From Dyadobacter psychrotolerans (lineage in GTDB: Bacteria > Bacteroidota > Bacteroidia > Cytophagales > Spirosomataceae): 64,000 bases of DNA. Each line of letters starts with the position of its first letter. Within the stretch, counting starts at the first letter, position 1. The translations under genes and the position numbers were made by a program. The stretch is from the NCBI RefSeq assembly GCF_004349265.1, contig NZ_SMFL01000002.1:853545-917544 (forward strand), in the 5' to 3' direction. Shown here piece by piece: positions 1 to 7,521 of this stretch. The notes under the pieces are model-generated. The model made no database searches, was not told where the DNA came from, and saw only the letters and a list, made by a program, of their open reading frames with translations.

Positions 1-320
1 GTAATGACCGGAACCTTTCTTGATGTGTCGTGTGTGCTTGTCGCACTATAAGCGCCTAGGTGGGCAGCACGGCACTTCTGGACAGGTCAGTAGCTCAATG
101 GATAGAGCAAGGGTTGCGCAACATAAACTTTGACCGTGGTTGTGGGTTCGAATCCCACCTGCCTGTTCTTCAATTCGGTTCCAACTTATACCTTTCGACT
201 TGGCGGTGAGTAACAAGTAATAGCGGCAATGCCAAACGAAGCGAACCCGTACATTTGAATGTCGCCCGAATGGTCAAGGAGTAGTTGGGTAATTATAAAA
301 CTCCAAATTGTCGCTGCTCA
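1..320. other. Left-edge stretch without a convincing gene
   Basis: Apart from the tRNA-like sequence at 82-166 I see no credible coding region here. Reading frames are short and start codons lack ribosome binding sites. The sequence is not AT-rich. The part after the tRNA-like element (about 170-310) has no intrinsic terminator or strong palindrome that I can find. It lies between the window edge and the minus-strand gene that ends at 321. Confidence 0.5.
82..166 (+). tRNA. Degenerate or unusual tRNA-like gene
   Basis: The D-arm is canonical (GCTC 93-96 with GAGC 105-108, preceded by TA). So is the T-arm (GTGGG 142-146, loop TTCGAAT, CCCAC 154-158). The acceptor ends pair as ACAGG plus CAG (82-90) against CTGCCTGT (159-166), but with one unpaired T at 87. 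Between D-arm and T-arm there are 33 nt instead of about 23. A normal 5-bp stem with 7-nt loop cannot be drawn: the best anticodon stem is AGGGT 110-114 with ACTTT 127-131, which leaves a 12-nt loop. I cannot assign an amino acid. No CCA is encoded. It may be a phage tRNA, a decayed tRNA, or a tRNA mimic. Confidence 0.5.
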
Positions 321-521
321 CTATCCGACCCGCCGAAGATTACACCCCTGCAAAGCCTCTATCTGCCCGTTAAGCTGCCCGTGAATGCGATGAAGTGCTT
401 TTCTGGTATCAGCATCAAGACAAGCCTCAATACATACCTCCAGACCGTTTAAATCCGCTTTTAGCTTGGCAATACGCCGTTCATTCATTTCTCGTGTGAG
501 TGCGTAAGAGTTGTAATACAT
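321..521 (-). CDS. Small hypothetical protein, 66 aa
   Basis: The only minus-strand gene in the left control region. It is read divergently from the operon that begins at 670. A Shine-Dalgarno-like AAAGGA lies just upstream of the start at 521. The protein is mostly helical and charged (RRIAKLKADLNGLE) and could form a short coiled coil. There is no helix-turn-helix that I can recognise. Because the palindromic site at 543-568 lies directly upstream, the gene may be regulated by it. Function unknown. Confidence 0.5.
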   Translation of the reverse strand: MYYNSYALTREMNERRIAKLKADLNGLEVCIEACLDADTRKALHRIHGQLNGQIEALQGCNLRRVG

Positions 522-542
522 GGTGTCCTTTCACTGGTTGGA

Positions 543-568
543 CCAATTTGTAGACAGCTACAAAATGG
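543..568. promoter_or_regulatory. Palindromic operator-like site
   Basis: Eleven-base arms CCAATTTGTAG and CTACAAAATGG surround the 4-base centre ACAG, with 10 of 11 positions complementary. The inner 7 bp (TTTGTAG/CTACAAA) are perfect. The site sits between divergent transcription units starting at 521 (minus) and 670 (plus). That is the usual place for a phage repressor or Cro-type operator. The binding protein is not identified. Confidence 0.45.
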
Positions 569-575
569 TTATTTC

Positions 576-635
576 AAAATAATATCAGAAAATGATTAAA
601 TAAGTATTGACCATACAATCATTTCAGGATAAGGT
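576..635 (+). promoter_or_regulatory. Sigma70-type promoter with overlapping operator, left early operon
   Basis: The -35 is TTGACC (607-612), the spacer is 17 bp, and the -10 is TAAGGT (630-635). The -35 lies inside a 13-bp near-palindrome GTATTGACCATAC (604-616). An AAAATAATATCA box is at 576-587, exactly 16 bp before the palindrome. The same three parts with the same spacing recur at 29787-29846. The layout suggests a shared regulator or an UP-like element. Confidence 0.55.
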
Positions 636-669
636 ATAGCCAAGATAAACCAACGAATGGAATTTATAA

Positions 670-921
670 ATGACTGATTTCAAAGAAGCACTGGATGAAT
701 TTACCGATGATGCTAGGTGCTGTAACGAATGCGGTGGCCACGATTTTAATTTGTCCGATAATGCATCTGAAACCATCCGCAAAGCCCTGTTGATCTGCTC
801 CCGACTACAGGAAGAGCCGAGTGATTTAATGTTTAAATCATGTGAGAACCTTGATACGGAACCCGGATTTGGTGAAGTTTTCAAAGCAATGACCCAACAA
901 CTTATGAAGGAGTGCGAATAG
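670..921 (+). CDS. Small cysteine-containing phage protein, 83 aa
   Basis: First gene of the left early operon, 34 bp after the -10 of the promoter ending at 635. A CCNECGG motif near residues 17-23 could bind metal, but only three cysteines are close together, so a full zinc ribbon is not evident. The rest is helical and acidic. The next gene starts one base after its stop. I do not recognise the family. Small proteins of this type are common in early regions of proteobacterial phages. Confidence 0.6.
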   Translation: MTDFKEALDEFTDDARCCNECGGHDFNLSDNASETIRKALLICSRLQEEPSDLMFKSCENLDTEPGFGEVFKAMTQQLMKECE

Positions 922-1092
922 ATGAAGAACAATATTTTAACAATCATAGCGATGATAGGTCTTTTTGGTGGAGCTTGTTGCCTCATCCTGTTTTTATTTT
1001 TTCCGCATAATCTTTTCTTGTTAGGTGCAATCTTTGGTATCCCTGTATTTGTATTAAGCGCCACAGCCATCGAGGTAAAAAATGACCGATAA
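922..1092 (+). CDS. Small membrane protein, 56 aa
   Basis: The start codon follows the previous stop directly and the end overlaps the next gene by 11 bases. It encodes two hydrophobic stretches, residues about 5-27 (ILTIIAMIGLFGGACCLILF) and about 31-48, so it is a two-helix inner-membrane protein. The upstream sequence GAAGGAGTGCG supplies a Shine-Dalgarno. No known function. Confidence 0.55.
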   Translation: MKNNILTIIAMIGLFGGACCLILFLFFPHNLFLLGAIFGIPVFVLSATAIEVKNDR

Positions 1093-1561
1093 ACCAGACC
1101 TGTTGCCTTGCCCGTTCTGTGGTGGAGGATCAATGATAATTGAACCCTATGATAACTCCTCAAAGTATGTTCTTTGCCAAGGTTGTAGTGCTATGGGTTC
1201 AATAAAAGATACCGTCGAAGAAACAATAGCAGCATGGAACACCCGAACCGCCGCACCATTGCCAGAAGATAAGCAGAAGGCTTTGGATTGGTGGAATGAA
1301 TTTACTGACGGTGGAGCAGGCCCACACGATGAAACAATCCGCGCATCATTACAAACGCCATCCGAAAGTGACAACGCCGCTCTTCAATCTGTAATAGATC
1401 AATTACAAAAACAGGCTGATGCACTGGCAGAGGCTTTGAGATACGTTCCTGATCCGGCTTTTTATTCTGAAAGCGTTTTGAATAAAGACCTAACAGTCTG
1501 GTTTGAAAAAACACGCCGTGAAGCACTCGCCAATTACAACAAGTTCAAACAGGGGGAATAA
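1082..1561 (+). CDS. Lar-family zinc-ribbon protein (restriction alleviation-like)
   Basis: The N-terminus has the Lar-type signature: LLPCPFCGGG at about residues 8-17, a second C-x2-C (CQGC) near residue 34, and AAWNTRT near residue 51. Phage and Rac-prophage Lar proteins modulate type I restriction-modification to protect incoming DNA. Most members with this ribbon are uncharacterised. The C-terminal 100 residues are helical and not recognised. It overlaps the preceding small gene by 11 bases, so it is translationally coupled. A paralogue with the same ribbon is at 2256-2759. The restriction function is inferred from family only. Confidence 0.65.
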   Translation: MTDKPDLLPCPFCGGGSMIIEPYDNSSKYVLCQGCSAMGSIKDTVEETIAAWNTRTAAPLPEDKQKALDWWNEFTDGGAGPHDETIRASLQTPSESDNAALQSVIDQLQKQADALAEALRYVPDPAFYSESVLNKDLTVWFEKTRREALANYNKFKQGE

Positions 1562-1562
1562 G

Positions 1563-1760
1563 ATGGACGCGAAGTACATAAAAATATGTTGGATAAACCC
1601 ATGGACAGGAGAAAACATCTTGGGGGATGCATTTTACTCATACAGAAAAAATCGTATGGCGTCTGGTTTTTATAGGAAGTCTGCCATGGCTTTGAAAGAA
1701 GTAGCCAAGCAGTACACTGGTGCGTTGACACCAAAATTGAAAATTGAGGTTATTAAATGA
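1563..1760 (+). CDS. Hypothetical phage protein, 65 aa
   Basis: The start at 1563 is preferred over an upstream in-frame codon because it follows the previous stop by one base and is preceded by a GGGGGAA Shine-Dalgarno. The sequence (CWINPWTGENILGDAFYSYRK) suggests a small folded beta/alpha protein. The C-terminus overlaps the DUF551 gene by four bases (ATGA). Not recognised. Confidence 0.55.
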   Translation: MDAKYIKICWINPWTGENILGDAFYSYRKNRMASGFYRKSAMALKEVAKQYTGALTPKLKIEVIK

Positions 1761-2098
1761 CCCATTTAACAAAGACACGGCTGGAAACAATTGTAACCAG
1801 ATTGCGAAGAGGTAATTTTTATGAGGATTATGATGCTGCTATCGATAATATTAAATATCTACAAACCCTGATAGACGCTAAGACAGCACCCACATGGCAG
1901 CCAATTGAAACTTGTAATCAAAGCCCGTGCATTGTTTTTTATGATGGCGATGTTGGGGAAGCTGACAATAGACGCTTGCAATACGATCACTACGAAAAAG
2001 ATGAATGGTGGTGGGCAAACTTAGACAGCGAATACGGCGATAAAATATACCCAACCCACTGGATGCCCCCACCAACCCCACCGGAGAAAAGCGAATGA
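1757..2098 (+). CDS. DUF551-type phage protein
   Basis: Residues about 45-113 carry the DUF551 pattern: TWQPIETC at the domain start, an aromatic-rich middle (DEWWWANLD) and PTHWMPPPTPP at the end. DUF551 proteins are common small proteins in the early regions of phages of Proteobacteria and their function is unknown. The N-terminal 45 residues are helical. It overlaps both neighbours by four bases, a sign of one polycistronic unit. Confidence 0.65.
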   Translation: MTHLTKTRLETIVTRLRRGNFYEDYDAAIDNIKYLQTLIDAKTAPTWQPIETCNQSPCIVFYDGDVGEADNRRLQYDHYEKDEWWWANLDSEYGDKIYPTHWMPPPTPPEKSE

Positions 2099-2259
2099 CC
2101 TATTTAATGCTTACCAATTACAATGATGGAAAATCAGAAGTTCTTTATCACGGGGATAATCTGTCAAACTGTATAAAAGCCTACTGTGAACATCATTGCA
2201 ATGGATTCCGATTGCAGATGTGGGATAACGAAACACTTGTAGAGGAATTAATGAAATGA
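2095..2259 (+). CDS. Small hypothetical phage protein, 54 aa
   Basis: ATGA overlap with the DUF551 gene and ATGA overlap with the following Lar-like gene. Translation gives a soluble protein with three cysteines (NCIKAYCEHHCNG) that might bind metal. Codon use and spacing match the neighbours, which is the main reason to call it real. Function unknown. Confidence 0.55.
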   Translation: MTYLMLTNYNDGKSEVLYHGDNLSNCIKAYCEHHCNGFRLQMWDNETLVEELMK

Positions 2260-2759
2260 CCGATCAATCAAAACCCACCACTGAATTGAAGCCGTGCCCA
2301 TTTTGCGGCGGTCAACCAGCGGGATATAAACAAGAACACGTTTATGCACCAAAGACCGCAATTGAAAGAGGTGGTAAATTATACAAACCAACAATGTCTA
2401 TCAGTTGCACTTGCGGACTTCAAATAACTCGTGATGCAGACCTTGAAGAAAAATACGGGGAAAAATCTTACGACATCATTCATAAAGCATGGAATACTCG
2501 AGCTGATCTGGTTCCAGCAGCACCCACAGGCGATAAGGCTGCTGCTTTACGGAGAGTCATGATGGCGCTGGCTACAAACGGCATTCGCTATGATGGTTTG
2601 AAAAAAGACCGTGAAACGCTTCAAGCCGCCTTACAGGAGAACACAGCACCAGACGATCTGGTCAATGCTTTGGAACACGCACATTGTGAAACTAATCAAA
2701 GGTACGGCTACGTTGAGGGCTGGAATGCTGCACTTTTCAAACACTTAGGGAATAAGTGA
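2256..2759 (+). CDS. Second Lar-family zinc-ribbon protein
   Basis: The N-terminus has LKPCPFCGGQ at about residues 11-20, then CTCGLQI near residue 51 and KAWNTRAD near residue 79. This is the same layout as the protein at 1082-1561 but with a longer insert between the cysteine pairs. Residues about 145-165 (CETNQRYGYVEGWNAAL) resemble the tail of other phage early proteins. It is the last gene of the left early operon and converges on the minus-strand gene ending at 2774, only 14 bases away. Restriction alleviation is a family-level inference. Confidence 0.65.
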   Translation: MTDQSKPTTELKPCPFCGGQPAGYKQEHVYAPKTAIERGGKLYKPTMSISCTCGLQITRDADLEEKYGEKSYDIIHKAWNTRADLVPAAPTGDKAAALRRVMMALATNGIRYDGLKKDRETLQAALQENTAPDDLVNALEHAHCETNQRYGYVEGWNAALFKHLGNK

Positions 2760-2773
2760 TCTTCCCTAAATCG

Positions 2774-3697
2774 CTATGAGTTCTTGAAGACTTGTAAAAC
2801 TTCTACTTTTATTCGTATAGAATTACAAACAAAGCTGAGGACAACAAAATAACCTAGTGTAATTGCTCCCTTTTCAATCGGTTGTAAATCTGTGCTGAAG
2901 ATTACTTCCATTGCTGCTATTAGGGGGAAAAGAAATAAGGTTAATATAGTTAGGAAAGTTGCCATTACCCCCGGAAACAATCCGACCCAAGGAAATGACT
3001 TAAGCGTTTCTTTATCTGCTATGGTTGTTAATGATGTTGCGTGACGTATTAGGGTCAAAATGTATAGTAAAATCAATAATTCAATTGCAGGAGCAATAAT
3101 GGGCATATGTTTTGCTGAAACCGAATAACCGAATAAATTTGCATCCGAATCAGGTAACTGATCGTAAGCTTTTACCTGGGATTCTAGTTCATTTACAGCG
3201 TCATTTAAGGTCATGTTTTTAACAAAATTCCAAGATGTTGAAAAATCCGAATCGTCAGCCACAAGTGAGAAGCCGTTTTTATAATTATCAATTAGCATGC
3301 TCAGTGAATCACGATTGACGATATTGTAATGTGGATCCGCAGGCTCACCACCGAAAACAAATAAAAATATTGCCGAATTCATCAAGCTATCCTTTTGATT
3401 GCTAGATGAATCTTCAATCCTTTCCCATTCACTAACCAAATTGTAGATAGAAGAAATTTCTGCATTACTGAATCTCTCCAAAATATTTTCTCCGGAAGAA
3501 ATTGGCTGATTAATACTATCTACAATGCTCATACCTCGCACGGAAGGCACATCCGTAGCAAAATCATGGAGAAATGACTTGGTTAGTGAGTATGGATTTT
3601 CTTTAGGTTTTACTGACAATGAGAACAAAAAGCCTGCTGCACAAATTAAGATTAGGATATTGTGGAAGTTGCGAATTGATTCAAGTGTTTCTTTCAT
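2774..3697 (-). CDS. Membrane protein of unknown function (cargo gene), 307 aa
   Basis: It has a hydrophobic helix near the N-terminus (about 12-29), a long extracytoplasmic-like middle (about 30-195), and three further helices: about 199-220, 235-262 and 277-292. I do not recognise the family. Orientation is opposite to the phage genes, the sequence is visibly AT-richer, and no Shine-Dalgarno precedes the start at 3697. All of this marks it as an acquired accessory gene in a gap between the early operon and the terminase. A role in exclusion or defence is possible, but only from position. Confidence 0.6.
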   Translation of the reverse strand: MKETLESIRNFHNILILICAAGFLFSLSVKPKENPYSLTKSFLHDFATDVPSVRGMSIVDSINQPISSGENILERFSNAEISSIYNLVSEWERIEDSSSNQKDSLMNSAIFLFVFGGEPADPHYNIVNRDSLSMLIDNYKNGFSLVADDSDFSTSWNFVKNMTLNDAVNELESQVKAYDQLPDSDANLFGYSVSAKHMPIIAPAIELLILLYILTLIRHATSLTTIADKETLKSFPWVGLFPGVMATFLTILTLFLFPLIAAMEVIFSTDLQPIEKGAITLGYFVVLSFVCNSIRIKVEVLQVFKNS

Positions 3698-3935
3698 TGA
3701 CTTTTAACGCTTTGAGGATTATGCTTTAAAGCTAGTCAAATACCGGAAAAGATACCAGTAAATAGCTATAATGGATTTATTCCAAAATTATGGAATAGTT
3801 CCACGTGAAGCAAATACTTGACCCAATGGAATAATAGTGATGGGCTTGGACTATGAGAAACCTCCTTCGTAAAGTGCCATAAAAAAATCCCCATCGGACA
3901 TTCCGAAGAGGATTAAATTGTATTATATCAATATT
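3698..3935. other. Non-coding gap with minus-strand terminator
   Basis: About 240 bases between two minus-strand cargo genes. The right part holds the terminator described at 3881-3915. The rest is AT-rich and probably carries the promoter of the gene that starts at 3697, but no convincing -10/-35 or Bacteroidota -7 box stands out. Confidence 0.4.
3881..3915 (-). terminator. Intrinsic terminator for the 73-aa cargo gene
   Basis: On the minus strand an imperfect 12-bp hairpin (AATCCTCTTCGG against CCGATGGGGATT, two mismatches) is followed by seven T's. It lies just beyond the stop of the minus-strand gene at 3936. Confidence 0.55.
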
Positions 3936-4157
3936 CTATATGAATATGTTCAACAAAAAAATGGGGCTGCAAATGTACAAATATTGAGGCATTTTTTTTT
4001 GAATTTCCTCATATTTTATTTTCTCAATCTCAAATTCTGACAACTCTATTTTTCCCCTTTTAAACCACCACCAAAAGGCAGCAACTAACAGCGCTGGAAA
4101 CCAAAAGAGGTTGTTCAGCTTGTCCGATGCTTCAATTATGTAGTCTAATGTTGTCAT
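3936..4157 (-). CDS. Small membrane protein (cargo), 73 aa
   Basis: One hydrophobic segment at about residues 18-32 (LFWFPALLVAAFWWWF) followed by KRGK, then a charged helix and a second hydrophobic tail (LYICSPIFLLNIFI). This suggests two membrane passes with a short cytoplasmic helix. No Shine-Dalgarno precedes the start. It lies immediately upstream of the membrane protein at 2774-3697 in the same orientation but is separated by a terminator. Not recognised. Confidence 0.5.
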   Translation of the reverse strand: MTTLDYIIEASDKLNNLFWFPALLVAAFWWWFKRGKIELSEFEIEKIKYEEIQKKMPQYLYICSPIFLLNIFI

Positions 4158-4324
4158 TTCTTATACTTGTCTAATTCTCAAACTAAATCTGAATGACTGA
4201 AGTTCCAAAACCAGCAATAACTTGTTGACCACTAAACAAAACATGGCTACAATGAGTAATTGCTAAACCATAATGAAAAGCAAATAATAGATAAAATTGT
4301 ATCTATAATAGAAGGAAATAGACA

Positions 4325-4564
4325 ATGCCAAAGGGCGTTAAGACTGGGGGACGTAAGAAAGGTGTAGCCAACAAGGTTACTGCCGAATTGAAGGATATGA
4401 TTCTCACGGCGCTGGATAAAGCCGGTGGCGTTGATTACCTGACAACCCAAGCCAATAAAAGCCCTGCCGCATTTCTGACGCTGATTGCCAAAGTTCTTCC
4501 TTTACAGGTTACTGGCAGTGGTGGTGGGCCTTTACAGGTTCAAATCCTTGATGACATCACTTAG
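4325..4564 (+). CDS. Terminase small subunit-like protein
   Basis: 79 aa beginning MPKGVKTGGRKKGVANK, a basic N-terminus typical of short small-terminase or DUF5681-like proteins in proteobacterial phages. A GAAGGA ribosome binding site lies 9 bases upstream. It overlaps the large terminase by 14 bases, the usual TerS-TerL arrangement, and starts the late gene block. It is short for a small terminase, so it may be only a DNA-binding core. The assignment rests mainly on position and the N-terminal motif. Confidence 0.6.
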   Translation: MPKGVKTGGRKKGVANKVTAELKDMILTALDKAGGVDYLTTQANKSPAAFLTLIAKVLPLQVTGSGGGPLQVQILDDIT

Positions 4565-5831
4565 GCGCGTCAAGCTTTCCGATAATATTGCCCCTGTATT
4601 TGCGCCTGTTCATCTAGCAATTAAAGAAAACGCATTCTCATCTTTCTGGCTAAAGGGTGGCCGGGGAAGTACAAAGTCCTCATTTGCTGCCATTGAGATT
4701 ATCACCGGACTTATCCGTGACGGTACTGCAAACGCTCTGGTACTGAGAAAGGTGGGTGATACCATCCGTACATCGGTGATGGAGAACCTTCTTTGGGCAA
4801 TTGAGAAGCTGGAAGTTGAAGAATACTTCCGACACACCCAAGCCCCGCCAGAGATTACTTACCTTCCCACCGGACAGAAGATCATCATGAAAGGGCTGGA
4901 TGACCCTTTAAAGCTCAAATCCATCAAGATCAAAAAAGGGTATTTCAAATACCTATGGTTTGAGGAAGCCGCCGAGTTTAACGGGATGGAGGAAATCCGT
5001 AACGTAGAACAGTCCGTCCTTCGTGGTGGTGAGAAGTTCGTTGAGTTCATCACCTACAACCCTCCGAATGACCCTTCCGCATGGGTGAATAAGGAATGTG
5101 AAATGCCAGTCGATGACAGGATGGTGCACACATCCACATATCTGGACGTTCCCCCTGAATGGCTTGGCGGTAAGTTTATCCGTGATGCCGAGACACTGAA
5201 ACGCAATGACCCGCTTAAATACGAGCATGAATACATGGGTGTTGCCGTTGGCCGTGCAGAGCAGATTGTATTCCATGGTAAGTGGAAAGAGAAGGAGTTT
5301 GACCATCCGTCACCGTACGATATATACCAATCCCGCTTCTTTTATGGCGCTGACTGGGGCTTTGCCAATGACCCCACCACACTTGTAAGCTGTTTTATCA
5401 AACTGGAGAACGGGGAAAAGAACCTGTATATTGAACATGAAGCCGGAGGCGTAGGGGTGGAGCTGGATGAGATACCCCAGTTATTTGATAGTGTGCCTGA
5501 TAGCCGCCGTTGGAAGATTTACGCTGATGCTGCCCGGCCGGAGACAGTCAGCCACTTGAAGAAAAGGGGCTTTAACACCGAATCAGCCCCCAAATGGTCT
5601 GGGAGCGTTGAAGACGGTGTAGAATATCTTCGTTCATTCAATACGATCTACATACACCCCCGTTGCCGGAAGACAATCGAGGAGTTTATGAAGTATTCGT
5701 TTAAGGTTGACCGTAATACCAAAGAAATCCTTCCTGTGATTGTGGACGCTTGGAACCACTATATTGATGCCCTCCGGTATGCTCTGGGTGACTACATTAA
5801 GAACAATGTAACCATTTGGGATGTGTTGTGA
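4551..5831 (+). CDS. terL: Terminase large subunit (PBSX-type ATPase/nuclease)
   Basis: Packages phage DNA into proheads as an ATP-driven motor and cuts it with a C-terminal nuclease. Visible features are a Walker A-like GGRGSTKS near residue 38, a Walker B-like YLWFEEAAEF near residue 136, and the nuclease region beginning FFYGADWGFAND at about residue 264 with acidic residues (YADAARPE) further on. The start at 4551 (MTSLRRVKLS) is chosen because it gives the normal family length (426 aa) and a short overlap with the small subunit. An in-frame extension to 4485 would run deep into that gene. Confidence 0.9.
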   Translation: MTSLRRVKLSDNIAPVFAPVHLAIKENAFSSFWLKGGRGSTKSSFAAIEIITGLIRDGTANALVLRKVGDTIRTSVMENLLWAIEKLEVEEYFRHTQAPPEITYLPTGQKIIMKGLDDPLKLKSIKIKKGYFKYLWFEEAAEFNGMEEIRNVEQSVLRGGEKFVEFITYNPPNDPSAWVNKECEMPVDDRMVHTSTYLDVPPEWLGGKFIRDAETLKRNDPLKYEHEYMGVAVGRAEQIVFHGKWKEKEFDHPSPYDIYQSRFFYGADWGFANDPTTLVSCFIKLENGEKNLYIEHEAGGVGVELDEIPQLFDSVPDSRRWKIYADAARPETVSHLKKRGFNTESAPKWSGSVEDGVEYLRSFNTIYIHPRCRKTIEEFMKYSFKVDRNTKEILPVIVDAWNHYIDALRYALGDYIKNNVTIWDVL

Positions 5832-5870
5832 TTTGCGCTTGCTGCCATGTTCGCAGTGTGCTATCGTTCT

Positions 5871-5878
5871 GATATAAT
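5871..5878 (+). promoter_or_regulatory. Possible extended -10 promoter before the portal gene
   Basis: TGATATAAT in the 62-base gap between the terminase and portal genes matches an extended -10 (TG-N-TATAAT). No good -35 at the right distance is obvious. It may boost late transcription. Confidence 0.3.
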
Positions 5879-5893
5879 TAAACAGGGTTCCCG

Positions 5894-7237
5894 ATGAGCG
5901 ATACTTCCACTCTTGCCGTTTCTGATGAATTCCGTAATTCGCTTACGGATTTAACCACGAATTTAGGCAACGATTTCAGGAACAAAGCTCAATTAAGCTC
6001 ACCCGCGACATTCTATTATAACACCCGGCAGCATCTTGTTTCCAATAACCGTGGTCTGCTTTCATGGCTTTACGTTGAGCTGGGGATTGTCCAGACGCTT
6101 ATCGACCAGCCTGTTGATGATGCGTTCCGGCATGGTATTGAAATCCTCTGTCCACAGTTGGACGAGACTGACATTGCCACATTACAAGACTATCTCCGTA
6201 CATCCGGTGCAATGGCTGCTGTCATCCAAGCCCGTAAGTGGGCGCGTCTGTTTGGTGGTGCTGGTACTCTTATTATCACAGACCAAGACCCTGCCAGACC
6301 GTTGACCATTGAGCGTATCAACGAAAATTCCCCTATGCAGTTCCGTGCCGTTGATATGCATGAGCTGTACGGGAATTACGACCCACAGGAAATGACCCGC
6401 TACCAGTTAAGCACAACCACACCATTCCAGTACTACGGTATTCAGGTTGACCCTTCCCGAGTGTATGTTGCCAAGGGTAAAGAAGCCCCTGCAATGGTAC
6501 GCGGTAATCTGCGTGGCTGGGGTATGTCCGAGGTAGAACGCCTTGTCCGTTCATTGAACCAATACCTAAAATATCAGGATGTTGTGTTTGAATTGATGGA
6601 CGAAGCCAAGGTTGATGTTTATAAGATTCAGGGATTTAACCAGTTGCTTGCAATGGCTGGAGGTACTGAAAAAGCTACCATCCGCTTGCAGGCAGCGAAC
6701 ATGATTAAGAATTACATCAATGCGCTGGTAATGGATAGTGAAGACGACCACGAGCAAAAGACAATGAGCTTCACGGGTCTTGCAGATATGCTCCCTCAAA
6801 TTCGTATGGGCATTGCAGCAGACTTGAAAATCCCGATTACCAAGCTGTTTGGTGTTTCGGCTGCCGGGTTCAGCTCTGGTGAAGATGACATTGAAAACTA
6901 CAACTCAATGATTGAAAGCGAAATCCGCTATAAGGCTCATGACGAGATCATTTCAATCCTTAAACTGTGCTGCCAGAAGCTATTCGGGGTTGTGCCGGAC
7001 GGCCTTGAAATTAAGTGGCCGTCCCTTCGTATCATGTCTGCCGAAGAACAGGAAAAGATCAAAGACTTCCAGTTTAACCGTATAATGAAAGCCCAGCAAA
7101 TGGGAGTCATGTCGGATATTGAGGCTAAGAAAGCCATCAACACCGCTGGATTACTGCCGATTACAATTGTTGAAACAGAAGTCAATTACGCCGCCGAGCG
7201 TGAAAAAGATGAAACCATTGCCCAAGGGGACAAATAA
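5894..7237 (+). CDS. Portal protein (DUF1073 family)
   Basis: Forms the dodecameric portal at the capsid vertex through which DNA enters and leaves. The 447-aa length and the order straight after TerL fit. Features include an N-terminal LVSNNRGLLSWLY segment, QARKWARLFGGAGTLII near residue 113, and a conserved late part with KLFGVSAAGFSSGEDDIENY near residue 316, which is characteristic of the DUF1073 portals of Obolenskvirus-like myoviruses. The next gene overlaps by one base (TAATG). Confidence 0.85.
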   Translation: MSDTSTLAVSDEFRNSLTDLTTNLGNDFRNKAQLSSPATFYYNTRQHLVSNNRGLLSWLYVELGIVQTLIDQPVDDAFRHGIEILCPQLDETDIATLQDYLRTSGAMAAVIQARKWARLFGGAGTLIITDQDPARPLTIERINENSPMQFRAVDMHELYGNYDPQEMTRYQLSTTTPFQYYGIQVDPSRVYVAKGKEAPAMVRGNLRGWGMSEVERLVRSLNQYLKYQDVVFELMDEAKVDVYKIQGFNQLLAMAGGTEKATIRLQAANMIKNYINALVMDSEDDHEQKTMSFTGLADMLPQIRMGIAADLKIPITKLFGVSAAGFSSGEDDIENYNSMIESEIRYKAHDEIISILKLCCQKLFGVVPDGLEIKWPSLRIMSAEEQEKIKDFQFNRIMKAQQMGVMSDIEAKKAINTAGLLPITIVETEVNYAAEREKDETIAQGDK

Positions 7238-7521
7238 TGCCGTTGAAGCCAAACCAAGTCACAATCCTGCCAAACACACTTTATGAGGTTACCGGAAGCG
7301 GTTACAGCGTTGATGCCATCGCTCCGAATATCGAGGTGATTGGTGGCTCAGTCGGTATTTACGGCTCACAGGTTCAGCCAGGCACAGCCCCGACAGGCAT
7401 GTATCAAACTGCCACGGCATTTACGGGTATTGATTACTTTGTGGCTATCCCGAATTACCTATATGTTTCCGGCACCGCTACTTCTATTGTCGTCACCGGA
7501 TTACTCGTTAAGGCTGTTTAA
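7237..7521 (+). CDS. Small structural protein, 94 aa
   Basis: The start codon overlaps the portal stop and is preceded by AAGGGG. The protein is neutral, Gly/Ser/Thr/Val-rich and probably all beta (EVTGSGYSVDAIAPNIEVIGGSVGIYGSQVQ). It resembles small head-decoration or fibre-base proteins, but I do not recognise a family. The last base is shared with the next start. Confidence 0.5.
   Translation: MPLKPNQVTILPNTLYEVTGSGYSVDAIAPNIEVIGGSVGIYGSQVQPGTAPTGMYQTATAFTGIDYFVAIPNYLYVSGTATSIVVTGLLVKAV

Noticed and set aside
82..166. tRNA-like element as the left attachment copy of tRNA-Met
   Set aside because: Its T-arm and acceptor sequence differ from tRNA-Met at 36345-36418, so it is not a duplicated 3' end.
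624..1163. Long minus-strand frame opposite the left early operon
   Set aside because: It lies fully over a tightly packed set of plus-strand genes with ribosome binding sites and has no family-like sequence.
4485..4550. Extended N-terminus of the large terminase
   Set aside because: The added residues are read out of frame over the small terminase gene and are not family-like.
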